From Maritimibacter harenae (GTDB lineage: Bacteria; Pseudomonadota; Alphaproteobacteria; Rhodobacterales; Rhodobacteraceae), in contig NZ_WTUX01000019.1 of the NCBI RefSeq assembly GCF_009882975.1, positions 427,263 to 491,262 of the forward strand: a stretch of 64,000 nucleotides of DNA, in the 5' to 3' direction. Shown in pieces: positions 17,652 to 25,505 of the stretch. The notes beneath the pieces were generated by a model. That model worked only from the letters and a program-made list of their open reading frames with translations, did no database searches and had not been told where the DNA came from. The stretch's first letter is position 1. Every line of letters starts with the position of its first letter. The position numbers and the translations under genes are program-made.

Positions 17652-18287
17652 TCAGACGTCGGCCGGAACCGCGTGCGCCTGCAACGCCCGGGAATAGGCC
17701 GGCGTGTCGCGCACCGCGTCGCACAGCCGCGCCAGCGCCGGGCGCCCGGCCATGAGCGCGTCGCGGTCCGAGACCCACTCGGCCAGCATCGCCGCGTAGA
17801 AGTCGAGCGCGGTCAGCCCGCGGGGCAGGAAGTACAGGGTGCCCCCGATGTTGCGTTCCAGAAGATCAAAGAAGTCGAGGAAATCACGGTCCCCCTGGTC
17901 CTTGACCTGAGCGATGGCCGCGTCGTCGCGGGCGAACCGTTCCGGGTGGCCCACGCGGCTCGAGGTGACGTAGCCCGCCGTGGCCATGACGCTGAGCCAG
18001 AACAGGAAGGCACCGCGGTCCGGTTCGCCGGGGTTGGGGGCGATGCCGCTGTCCGGGTGGCGTTCGCCGAGGAGCGTCAGGATCGCCGCCGTCTCGCCCA
18101 CGGTTTCCCCGTCGGGCAGCGTCAGCGCGGGAACCCGGCCCGCGGGGCTCAGGAAGAGGAAGGGCGGCTCGCGGTGTTCGTCGGCCCCCATGTCGACGTA
18201 ACGCGTGCCGTAATCCGCACCGATGGTTTCGAGCGCCGCCTGCACCACGATCGACCCCGCCATCACTTCCCAGTAGAGCATGTACAT
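17652..18287 (-). CDS. Glutathione S-transferase family protein
   Basis: 211 aa. N-terminal thioredoxin-like domain with the conserved cis-proline loop (G-R-V-P-A-L-T-L) and the glutathione gamma-Glu contact (G-E-T-A-A-I-L-T-L-L); C-terminal helical domain with L-T-A-L-D-F-Y-A-A-M-L. The usual catalytic Ser/Cys/Tyr near residue 10 is not obvious (Y-W-E-V-M-A-G-S-I-V), so the activity may be isomerase or binding rather than classic transferase. Transcribed away from a LysR regulator with 102 bp between starts, the classic regulator-target arrangement. Confidence 0.85.
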   Translation of the reverse strand: MYMLYWEVMAGSIVVQAALETIGADYGTRYVDMGADEHREPPFLFLSPAGRVPALTLPDGETVGETAAILTLLGERHPDSGIAPNPGEPDRGAFLFWLSVMATAGYVTSSRVGHPERFARDDAAIAQVKDQGDRDFLDFFDLLERNIGGTLYFLPRGLTALDFYAAMLAEWVSDRDALMAGRPALARLCDAVRDTPAYSRALQAHAVPADV

Positions 18288-18361
18288 GCCGTCCTCCTTT
18301 CACTTCACCCCGAGTATCGGGGCGGCGCGGCGCCCCACGCACGGCTGATTTTGTTTGGGCC

Positions 18362-18382
18362 GGCTAAAGGAAAGCTTTAGCC
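18362..18382. promoter_or_regulatory. Candidate LysR-type operator
   Basis: GGCTAAAG-GAAAG-CTTTAGCC, perfect 8-bp arms with a 5-bp centre, ending 7 bp before the LysR start codon and 75 bp from the divergent GST start. Position suits autorepression of the regulator and control of the GST gene. Confidence 0.55.
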
Positions 18383-18389
18383 TCGGGAC

Positions 18390-19340
18390 ATGAAGCTTTC
18401 GCACCTGAACGGATTGCGCGCGCTCGAGGCGACATTGCGGCTGGGCAGCTTCTCGGCCGCGGCCGGGGAGCTCGGGGTGACGCCGGCGGCCGTGGGGCAG
18501 CGCGTGCGGGTGCTGGAAGATTACCTCGGCCGCCCGCTTTTCACGCGCACCTCGGCGGGTGCGGCGCCCACCGCCGAGGCGCGGCAGGTCCTGCCGGTGC
18601 TGAATACCGGCTTCGCCGCGATCGCCGACGGGCTCGAGCGGCTCAGGGCCGACCAGCCGGCGCGCCCGATCCGGGTGACGATGCCCGAGTCCTTCGCCGA
18701 GAACTGGTTCTCCTGGGTGCTCGCGGGGTTCAGCGCGGCGCATCCGGCCGCCGACCTGCGGCTCGACGCCACGAACCGGGACGTGGCGTTTCCCTCCGAC
18801 ACGCTGGATTTCGCGATCCGCTATGGCCGGGCGCCGGGAGAGGGCGTGTCCGCGCACCGCCTGTTCGGCGACAGCGTGCAACCGGTCTGCGCGCCGGATT
18901 TCGCCCGTCGCCACGATCTGCATCCGGGGCGCGGCGATCTCACCGGCGTGCCGCTCATCCACGTGATGAACCGGACCGGCGATCCGGGCTGGGTGGGCTT
19001 CGACGGCTGGGGGCGCACCTTCGGTGTCGATCCGGCCACGTTGACCCACGGCGTGCGGTTTTCGCGCACCGGCTCGGGCCTGCAGGGGGCGATCGCGGGG
19101 CAAGGGCTCGTGATGGCCGGGCTGGTCGAGGCTTTCCACGCGCTCCGGGCGGGGCGGCTCGTCCTGCCGTTCGGACCGGCGCGCCGGGTCACGACCCATT
19201 ATGCCTACCGCCTGATCCACGCCCCCGACGCGCCGCAGGGGCGCTTGCATCGCGCCTTCCACGACTGGGTGCTCGAAAGCGCGACCGGCTACCGGCAGGA
19301 TCGCGACGCCCTGCTGGCCGCGCTGGCGGAGGGCGGCTAG
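18390..19340 (+). CDS. LysR-family transcriptional regulator (GcvA-like)
   Basis: 316 aa. N-terminal winged helix: L-N-G-L-R-A-L-E-A-T-L-R-L-G-S-F-S-A-A-A... with V-T-P-A-A-V-G-Q-R-V-R-V-L-E; C-terminal periplasmic-binding-like effector domain from residue ~90 (I-R-V-T-M-P-E-S-F-A). The L-G-V-T-P-A-A-V-x-x-R-V-R-x-L-E form is GcvA-like. Divergent from the GST gene; an 8-bp inverted repeat lies directly in front of its start. Effector unknown. Confidence 0.92.
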   Translation: MKLSHLNGLRALEATLRLGSFSAAAGELGVTPAAVGQRVRVLEDYLGRPLFTRTSAGAAPTAEARQVLPVLNTGFAAIADGLERLRADQPARPIRVTMPESFAENWFSWVLAGFSAAHPAADLRLDATNRDVAFPSDTLDFAIRYGRAPGEGVSAHRLFGDSVQPVCAPDFARRHDLHPGRGDLTGVPLIHVMNRTGDPGWVGFDGWGRTFGVDPATLTHGVRFSRTGSGLQGAIAGQGLVMAGLVEAFHALRAGRLVLPFGPARRVTTHYAYRLIHAPDAPQGRLHRAFHDWVLESATGYRQDRDALLAALAEGG

Positions 19341-19416
19341 GCCGACGTGCCCTTGCGGTTCCGCACCGCGCATGGTTGTCTGCGATCGAATTGTTCACGT
19401 CCGCACAGGAGTAGTC

Positions 19417-20283
19417 ATGCAGGATTGGGACGGGCTGCGCACCGCCTTCGAGGTGGTGCGCCACGGCACGGTGTCCGGGGCCGCGCAGGCGCTGGGCGTC
19501 CATCACGCCACGGTCATCCGCCACATCGACGCGCTCGAGGCGCGGCTCGGCGTGAAGCTGTTCCAGCGCCATGCGCGCGGCTACACCCCGACCGAGGCGG
19601 GCGAGGACCTGGCCCGTGTCGCGCAGGCGACCGACGACCAGTTCGCGCAGCTTGCCGCGCGGCTGTCGGGGCAGGGCAACGCGGTGCAGGGCGAGCTGGT
19701 CGTGACCACGCTGGCGTCCTTCACGCGCCGCCTGATGCCGGTGCTTGCCGATTTCCAGTCCGAGCACCCGGACGTGCGGCTCGTCTACCGCACCGGGCGC
19801 CGCCTGTTCCGGCTGGAATACGGCGAAGCGCACGTGGCGATCCGGGCGGGCAGCCCGCCCAAGGAGCTCGACAACGTGGTGCAGGCGCTCGCGACCCTCG
19901 ACACCGCGCTCTATGCCTCGAAATCCTATATCGAGCGGCGCGGGATGCCGACCGAGGCGGACGTGTTGGAACACGACTTCATCGGTCCGGACGACGAGAA
20001 CATCGGCGCCCCGGCGCTGCGCTGGATCATCCAGCACGTGGACCGGGCGCGCATCGTGTTCCGCGCCAACGACGACCTCAGCCATTTCGAGGCGCTGCGC
20101 GCGGGGGTCGGCCTGGGTTTCTCGCCGGTTGGCGAGGCGGGCGACGACCTGGTGCAGGTCCTGCCACCGCGTGACGAATGGGCCGCGAAGCTCTGGCTCG
20201 TGACCCATGTCGACCTGCACCGCACCGCCAAGGTGCAGGCTCTGACCGCGCATCTGAAGACCGCGTTGAGGGATTGTGAATGA
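19417..20283 (+). CDS. LysR-family transcriptional regulator
   Basis: 288 aa with LysR winged helix (W-D-G-L-R-T-A-F-E-V-V, G-A-A-Q-A-L-G-V-H-H-A-T-V-I-R-H-I) and effector domain. Start 19417 chosen for the AGGAG 5 bp upstream. Its stop overlaps the EamA transporter start by 4 bp, which is unusual for LysR genes (normally divergent from targets) and suggests regulator and exporter are made together. Effector unknown. Confidence 0.9.
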   Translation: MQDWDGLRTAFEVVRHGTVSGAAQALGVHHATVIRHIDALEARLGVKLFQRHARGYTPTEAGEDLARVAQATDDQFAQLAARLSGQGNAVQGELVVTTLASFTRRLMPVLADFQSEHPDVRLVYRTGRRLFRLEYGEAHVAIRAGSPPKELDNVVQALATLDTALYASKSYIERRGMPTEADVLEHDFIGPDDENIGAPALRWIIQHVDRARIVFRANDDLSHFEALRAGVGLGFSPVGEAGDDLVQVLPPRDEWAAKLWLVTHVDLHRTAKVQALTAHLKTALRDCE

Positions 20284-21179
20284 GTGAAAGGTTCGGGGGC
20301 GCGGAGGCGCTCAAGGGTCACGGCGCGATGCTGGCCTTTTCCGGCATCGTGGCAGGGTCCTTCACGCTGGGTGCGCTGACGGCCAACCTGGTCGATCCGG
20401 TCGCCTACCAGGCGCTGCGCTTCTTTTTGGCCGCGCTGATCCTGGGGGCCGTGGGGTTCGCCACCGGTTCGATCCGGGCGCGCGATGCGCGCGCGCCGTG
20501 GCGCTGGCTGGTGCTGGGCGCGATCTTCGGCAGCTACTTCGCGCTGATGTTCGAGGGGCTGAAGACTGCGGTGCCGGTCTCGGCCTCTTCGGTCTTCACG
20601 CTGGTGCCGCTGATGACGGCGGGCTTTTCGTGGGTGCTCCTGCGCCAGGTGACGACGAAGCGCATCGCGCTGGCGCTCGCGCTCGGGGCCATCGGCGCGC
20701 TCTGGGTGATCTTCCGGGGCGACCCCGCGCGGCTCGCCGCGTTCCAGATCGGGCGGGGCGAGGCGATCTATTTCCTGGGCTGCGTGTCACATTCCCTCTA
20801 CGTGCCGCTCATGCGCAAGTTCAGCCGCGGGGAAAGCGCCGTCTCGGCCTCTTTCTTCGTGCTGGGCGCGGGGGCCGTGGTGCTCGCGCTCTACAGCTGG
20901 CCCGAGTTGCGCGCGGTCGATTTCGCGACGCTGCCCCCGATCTTCTGGATCGCGCTGGCCTATCTCGCGATCGGTGCCTCGGCCCTGACCTTCGTGCTTC
21001 TGAACTTCGCCACCCTGCGTCTGCCGGGGGCCAAGGTCATGGCCTATACCTACCTCACGCCCGGCTGGGTGATCCTGTGGGAACTGGCCTTCGGCCACGG
21101 ACTGCCGGATCCGCGTGCGCTCCTGGGGCTCGTCATCACCGCGGTCGCGATCATCCTGCTTCTCAAGCACGAAGCCTGA
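20280..21179 (+). CDS. EamA/DMT-family transporter
   Basis: 299 aa, ten predicted membrane helices in two EamA repeats (residues ~10-145 and ~160-295), the drug/metabolite transporter layout. Typical substrates are amino acids, small metabolites or toxic analogues, moved outward. Translationally coupled to the LysR gene by ATGA, which suggests the regulator controls or senses the exported compound. Confidence 0.88.
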   Translation: MSERFGGAEALKGHGAMLAFSGIVAGSFTLGALTANLVDPVAYQALRFFLAALILGAVGFATGSIRARDARAPWRWLVLGAIFGSYFALMFEGLKTAVPVSASSVFTLVPLMTAGFSWVLLRQVTTKRIALALALGAIGALWVIFRGDPARLAAFQIGRGEAIYFLGCVSHSLYVPLMRKFSRGESAVSASFFVLGAGAVVLALYSWPELRAVDFATLPPIFWIALAYLAIGASALTFVLLNFATLRLPGAKVMAYTYLTPGWVILWELAFGHGLPDPRALLGLVITAVAIILLLKHEA

Positions 21180-21193
21180 GGCGCGACCTGCCT

Positions 21194-21260
21194 CTTCTCC
21201 GGTCCGGAAATATCCCGGGGTGAGGCCCGCCCCGGCGGGCCGAGGGGCGGCGCCCCTCGG
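21194..21260 (-). repeat. Dispersed intergenic element, copy 1
   Basis: Read on the minus strand: a GAGGGGCG/CGCCCCTC hairpin, a second GGCCCGCC/GGCGGGCC hairpin, then CCCCGGGATATTT..GGA..GGAGAAG. The 27-base tail matches 20 of 27 positions in the copy near 28.45 kb. Elements of this make-up occur repeatedly between genes in Rhodobacterales; the palindromes may act as bidirectional terminators. Confidence 0.5.
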
Positions 21261-21272
21261 CGACCCCGGTCT

Positions 21273-22259
21273 TCAGCAGTAGCGTTCGATCCCGACGATC
21301 TGCGCGTCCGAGTAGCGGTCGCCGTGGGCCCATCCCACCGGCATGATGTCGGCCAGCGCGGCGCGGTCGGATTCGGTGAAGATGATCTCGTCCGCGTCCG
21401 CCCATTCCATCAGGTGCGCCGGGTTGCGCGTGCCGGGGATCGGGACGATGTGATCGCCCTGGTGCAGCGTCCAGGCCAGCGCCACGGCCGAGGTGGTCCA
21501 GCCACGATCCCGCGCGAAGGTGCGCAGCGCGCGCACGTGCTCCATGTTGAAGTCGAAATTCGGCTCGATGAAGCGGGGATTGTTCTTGCGGAAATCGGTG
21601 TCGCCGAACGCGGCGGGATCGAGGTCGTGGTCGCTCAGGATGCCGCGCCCGAGGGGCGAGAAGGGGACGAAGGTGGTGCCCAGTTCCTTCGCGGTCTGGA
21701 CGAGGCCGAGATCGGGGAGGCGGGTCCAGAGGGAATACTCGTTCTGGACCGCGGCCACCGGGGCGACGCTTGCGGCGCGGCGCAGCGCGGCCGGCGAGAT
21801 CTCGGAGAAGCCGAAGCCCTTGATCAGGCCTTCCTGCCGGAACCCTTCAAGCGTTTCGGCAACCTCCTCGATCGGGCGGGGAAATTCGCGGCGGTGAACG
21901 TAGTAGAGTTCCACGCTGTCGACCCCGAGCCGCTCGAGCGAGCCTTCGAGATGTTCGCGCAGGTAGGGCGCGGAATTGTCGGCGGTGCCGCGCGGGGCGC
22001 CCGCGACGATGCCGCCCTTGGTGGCGATCTGGAAGCGATGGCCGCGATCCTTCTGCCATTCGCCGATCATCTCTTCCGATAGCCCCTTGCCGTACATGTC
22101 GGAGGTGTCGAGAAAGGTGATGCCCGCGTCGCGGGCCGCGTCGAGTGTGGCGAAGGCCTCGTCCCGGCTGGACTTGCCGTAAAAGCCCACGAAGCTCATG
22201 CAGCCCAGTGCGATGGCGGATACGTCGATGCCGGTCTGGCCCAGTTTGCGCGTCTTCAT
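21273..22259 (-). CDS. Aldo/keto reductase
   Basis: 328-aa NADPH-dependent aldo/keto reductase. The catalytic tetrad is visible: Asp in F-L-D-T-S-D-M-Y, the Tyr four residues on, Lys in I-A-T-K-G-G, and His in Y-Y-V-H-R-R. The C-terminal I-P-I-P-G-T-R binds the cofactor. Start at 22259 follows GGGAGA at 7 bp. Substrate unknown; closest in style to the Tas/YajO-like oxidoreductases that reduce sugars or small aldehydes. Alone on the minus strand, downstream of the H-NS gene. Confidence 0.9.
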   Translation of the reverse strand: MKTRKLGQTGIDVSAIALGCMSFVGFYGKSSRDEAFATLDAARDAGITFLDTSDMYGKGLSEEMIGEWQKDRGHRFQIATKGGIVAGAPRGTADNSAPYLREHLEGSLERLGVDSVELYYVHRREFPRPIEEVAETLEGFRQEGLIKGFGFSEISPAALRRAASVAPVAAVQNEYSLWTRLPDLGLVQTAKELGTTFVPFSPLGRGILSDHDLDPAAFGDTDFRKNNPRFIEPNFDFNMEHVRALRTFARDRGWTTSAVALAWTLHQGDHIVPIPGTRNPAHLMEWADADEIIFTESDRAALADIMPVGWAHGDRYSDAQIVGIERYC

Positions 22260-22320
22260 TCTCGTCTCCCGTAACAATGCGTGCGCGATCATACGGACCG
22301 CTCCGCGAATGGAAACCCGC

Positions 22321-22347
22321 CGGGCCCGCGAAGATTCCGCGGGCCCG
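22321..22347 (-). terminator. Hairpin downstream of the H-NS gene
   Basis: CGGGCCCGCG / CGCGGGCCCG, a perfect 10-bp stem with a 7-base loop, 69 bp past the H-NS stop on the minus strand; followed there by GCGGGTTTCC, a weak T-run. Likely terminator before the aldo/keto reductase gene. Confidence 0.5.
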
Positions 22348-22415
22348 GTTCATTCGGTATTCTGGTTGGAAATCGCCGCCCCGAGGGTCACGCAATCCCG
22401 GCGCAGCGCGGGAAT

Positions 22416-22763
22416 TCAGATCCGGATATCGTCGAGCGAGCCGCCGTTTTCCAGGAATGCCACGACCCATTTCGGTTTCCGGCCACGGCCGGTCCAGGTC
22501 ATGCTCTCGTCGTCCGGGTTGCGGTATTTCGGTGCGACTTTTGCGCGGCCGTCGCCGGATTTCGCGGCCTTGCGCGGCGCCTTGCGGCCGGCCTGCACTT
22601 CGGCGAGATCCTCGAGAGAATAGCCGTAGGATTTCGCGGCTTTCTCGGCCGCGATCCGCGCGGCCTTCATTTCTTCTTCGCCGACACGTGCCAGCGCCTT
22701 GTCGACATCGGCCCGGAGTTTTTCCAACTCCTTGCGGCTCATGCCCTTGAGATTGACTTTCAT
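22416..22763 (-). CDS. H-NS/HvrA-family nucleoid protein
   Basis: 115 aa. N-terminal coiled coil for dimerisation (residues ~8-55) and a C-terminal DNA-binding domain with the AT-hook-like core T-W-T-G-R-G-R-K-P-K-W, the H-NS signature. The nearest characterised relative is HvrA of Rhodobacter capsulatus, which tunes photosynthesis and nitrogen genes; whether this protein does the same is unknown. Flanked by AT-richer DNA than its surroundings. Confidence 0.9.
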   Translation of the reverse strand: MKVNLKGMSRKELEKLRADVDKALARVGEEEMKAARIAAEKAAKSYGYSLEDLAEVQAGRKAPRKAAKSGDGRAKVAPKYRNPDDESMTWTGRGRKPKWVVAFLENGGSLDDIRI

Positions 22764-22880
22764 GTGAGTGGTCCTTTTTCGAGATTAAAGCGACAATCAT
22801 GTCGAATAAACATCCCGAAATTAGACTCAAAAAGCGCGCGCCACAATACCGGTTATCCTTCCGGTTAACGGACGCGAAAT

Positions 22881-24878
22881 TCAGACCTGGAAATGGTCCA
22901 GTTGGTTATTCGCGGCGCGCGCCTTCGGATCGACCAGCGTGACGATATCGTCCATGATCACGTTCAATTCGAAGTCCTTCGGCGTATACACCTTCGCCAC
23001 GCCCATCGCGCGCAGGCGCTCGGCGTCGGCCTCGGGAATGATGCCGCCGGCGACGACGGGCACGTGGCCCAATCCCGCCTCGCGCATACGGGTCATGAGG
23101 TCCTCGATCAGGGGCACATGGGAGCCCGACAGGATCGAAAGGCCGACGACATGCGCGCCGGTTTCGAGGGCCGAGGTCACGATTTCCTCGGGCGTCAGGC
23201 GAATACCGTCATAGGTAATATCCATGCCGCAATCGCGGGCGCGCGCGGCGATCTGTTCGGCTCCGTTCGAATGGCCGTCGAGGCCCGGTTTGCCCACGAG
23301 GAATTTCAGTTTGCCGCCCAGGGCGGTCGAAACAGCGGCCACGCGGTCGCGAATATCGTCGAGCCCCTCGGTGCGGTTCGACGGGTTCTTCGACACGCCG
23401 GTGGGGCCGCGATACTGGCCGAATTCGGCGCGCACGGCGTCGCCCCATTCGCCTGTCGTGGCCCCGGCCTTGGCGGCCTTGATGGAGGCGGGCATCACGT
23501 TCTGGCCCGAGCGCGCGGCGGCGCGCAGTTCTTCCAGCGCGGCCTGCACGGCTGCCTCGTCACGGCTTTCGCGCCAGGCGTTCAGGCGGTCGATCTGGTC
23601 GGCTTCCGCGTCCGGGTCGGCCACCATGATCGCCTCGGGTCCGGAGGTGAGCGGCGAAGGCGCGGCCTCGGTCCATTTATTCACGCCCACGACGGTGGTT
23701 TCGGAATTCTCGATTTTGGAAATACGCGCGGCGTTGGATTCCACGAGGCGCGATTTCATGTATTCGATGGCCTTCACCGCGCCGCCCATCGCGTCGATCT
23801 GGGCAAGCTCGGCGCGCGCGCCGTCCTTCAATGCGGCGACTTTCGCCTCGACCGCCGGGTTGTTGTCGAACAGGTCTTCGTATTCCAGAAGGTCGGTTTC
23901 GAAGGCGAGGATCTGCTGCATCCGGAGCGACCATTGCTGGTCCCACGGGCGCGGCAGGCCCAGGGCCTCGTTCCAGGCCGGCAATTGCACGGCACGGGCG
24001 CGGGCCTTTTTCGACAGCGTCACCGCGAGCATTTCCAGGAGAATCCTGTAGACGTTGTTTTCCGGCTGCTGTTCGGTCAGGCCGAGCGAGTTTACCTGCA
24101 CCCCGTAGCGGAACCGGCGGAATTTCGGGTCCTGGACGCCATAACGCTCGGCGGTGATTTCATCCCACAATTCGACGAAGGCGCGCATCTTGCACATCTC
24201 CGTGACGAACCGGATGCCGGCATTCACGAAAAAGGAAATACGCCCGACCATCGCCGGGAAGTCCGCCTCGTCCACCTTGCCCTCGAGGTCGTCGAGAACG
24301 GCGGTGGCGGTGGCCAGCGCGAAGGCCAATTCCTCTTCCGGCGTCGCGCCGGCTTCCTGCAAGTGATAGGAACACACGTTCATCGGGTTCCATTTCGGCA
24401 GGTGTTCACGGGTATAGGCCGCGACGTCGGTAATCATCCGCAAACTGGGTTTCGGCGGGCAGACATAGGTGCCGCGCGAGAGATATTCCTTGATGATGTC
24501 GTTCTGAACGGTGCCCGACAGTTTCGAGATGTCGGCGCCCTGTTCTTCGGCCACGGCGATATAAAGCGCGAGCAGCCAGGGGGCGGTCGCGTTGATCGTC
24601 ATGGAGGTATTCATCTGCTCGAGCGGAATATCCTCGAACAGCGTGCGCATGTCGCCGAGGTGCGCCACCGGAACACCGACCTTGCCCACCTCACCCTTGG
24701 CCAGGACATGGTCGCTGTCATACCCGGTCTGGGTTGGCAGGTCGAAAGCGACCGACAGCCCGGTTTGCCCCTTGGCCAGGTTTCCCCGGTAGAGCGCGTT
24801 CGACGCCTTGGCCGTCGAATGCCCCGCATAGGTGCGGAACAACCAGGGTTTGTCGCGGGTCGGCTGATCGGTCGGCAT
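22881..24878 (-). CDS. ecm: Ethylmalonyl-CoA mutase (B12-dependent)
   Basis: Converts (2R)-ethylmalonyl-CoA to methylsuccinyl-CoA using adenosylcobalamin, a step unique to the ethylmalonyl-CoA pathway of acetate assimilation. 665 aa: mutase TIM barrel (residues ~1-520; P-T-Q-T-G-Y-D-S-D-H near residue 49) and a B12-binding domain with D-G-H-S-N-G near residue 560 carrying the cobalt-ligand His. The single-chain form, and ccr 2 kb away, point to Ecm (MeaA) rather than methylmalonyl-CoA mutase. Promoter seen just upstream. Confidence 0.93.
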   Translation of the reverse strand: MPTDQPTRDKPWLFRTYAGHSTAKASNALYRGNLAKGQTGLSVAFDLPTQTGYDSDHVLAKGEVGKVGVPVAHLGDMRTLFEDIPLEQMNTSMTINATAPWLLALYIAVAEEQGADISKLSGTVQNDIIKEYLSRGTYVCPPKPSLRMITDVAAYTREHLPKWNPMNVCSYHLQEAGATPEEELAFALATATAVLDDLEGKVDEADFPAMVGRISFFVNAGIRFVTEMCKMRAFVELWDEITAERYGVQDPKFRRFRYGVQVNSLGLTEQQPENNVYRILLEMLAVTLSKKARARAVQLPAWNEALGLPRPWDQQWSLRMQQILAFETDLLEYEDLFDNNPAVEAKVAALKDGARAELAQIDAMGGAVKAIEYMKSRLVESNAARISKIENSETTVVGVNKWTEAAPSPLTSGPEAIMVADPDAEADQIDRLNAWRESRDEAAVQAALEELRAAARSGQNVMPASIKAAKAGATTGEWGDAVRAEFGQYRGPTGVSKNPSNRTEGLDDIRDRVAAVSTALGGKLKFLVGKPGLDGHSNGAEQIAARARDCGMDITYDGIRLTPEEIVTSALETGAHVVGLSILSGSHVPLIEDLMTRMREAGLGHVPVVAGGIIPEADAERLRAMGVAKVYTPKDFELNVIMDDIVTLVDPKARAANNQLDHFQV

Positions 24879-24907
24879 CGGTGACTCGTCCTATATTGCA
24901 CTGCAGC

Positions 24908-24936
24908 ATTTATCGCAGAGCAATAATATTACGCAA
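24908..24936 (-). promoter_or_regulatory. Probable promoter of ecm
   Basis: Minus strand: -35 TTGCGT (24936-24931), 17-bp spacer, -10 ATAAAT (24913-24908); predicted start about 24901, leaving a short leader of roughly 22 nt. The region is clearly AT-richer than its flanks. Confidence 0.5.
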
Positions 24937-24978
24937 CCCCCGATTGGCTGGTCACAATCGTGCGCGCGCGATTCGGCC

Positions 24979-25323
24979 TTACGGGTTGAAGGTGAAGGTC
25001 GACAATTCGCAGATGTTGCGGTTCCAGACCTCGACTTCGTCCCCGTCGTCGAAGACGGCCTTGAAATCGAAGATGCAATAGCCGGAGCGGTCGTCGAAGT
25101 TGATGTTCACCTGCCGGCCCGACGGCAGGACGTCGGTGCCCAGGATATCCTCTTCCCAGGTCTTCGCATCGCGGTGGGACGCGTAGAAGCGCACCATCGT
25201 GTAGCCGGTGTTGTTGACGATCGTGACCCAGCGGTCGAGCGCTGCGGCGGGCAGCGTGGTTGCGGCAAGGGCGGCGGCAGCAATCGCGCCTCCCAAGCCT
25301 GCCTTGATCGCGCGAAATGCCAT
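24979..25323 (-). CDS. Small exported protein of unknown function
   Basis: 114 aa with a Sec signal peptide (K-A-G-L-G-G-A-I-A-A-A-A-L-A-A, cleavage probably after A-A-A near residue 28). The mature part is beta-rich (W-V-T-I-V-N-N-T-G-Y-T-M, then D-D-R-S-G-Y-C-I-F-D-F) with two cysteines that could form a disulfide. Periplasmic. Lies between ecm and the acyltransferase gene, in its own unit; function unknown. Confidence 0.8.
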   Translation of the reverse strand: MAFRAIKAGLGGAIAAAALAATTLPAAALDRWVTIVNNTGYTMVRFYASHRDAKTWEEDILGTDVLPSGRQVNINFDDRSGYCIFDFKAVFDDGDEVEVWNRNICELSTFTFNP

Positions 25324-25505
25324 GTTGTCCCCCGTTTCCTGTCATGGGTGCTTCGACTTTAGGCGGGTCGCTCCCGCACGTCATCACTTTTAACCATTTG
25401 GTGAATGGCTTGGCGTACCACGGAAAGCCACAGTCGGGACGCGATCGGCACGGATATGTGCAAATTCAGTTGCCGCCGCGCGCGGCGGTTGCAAAAGTCC
25501 GCGCC

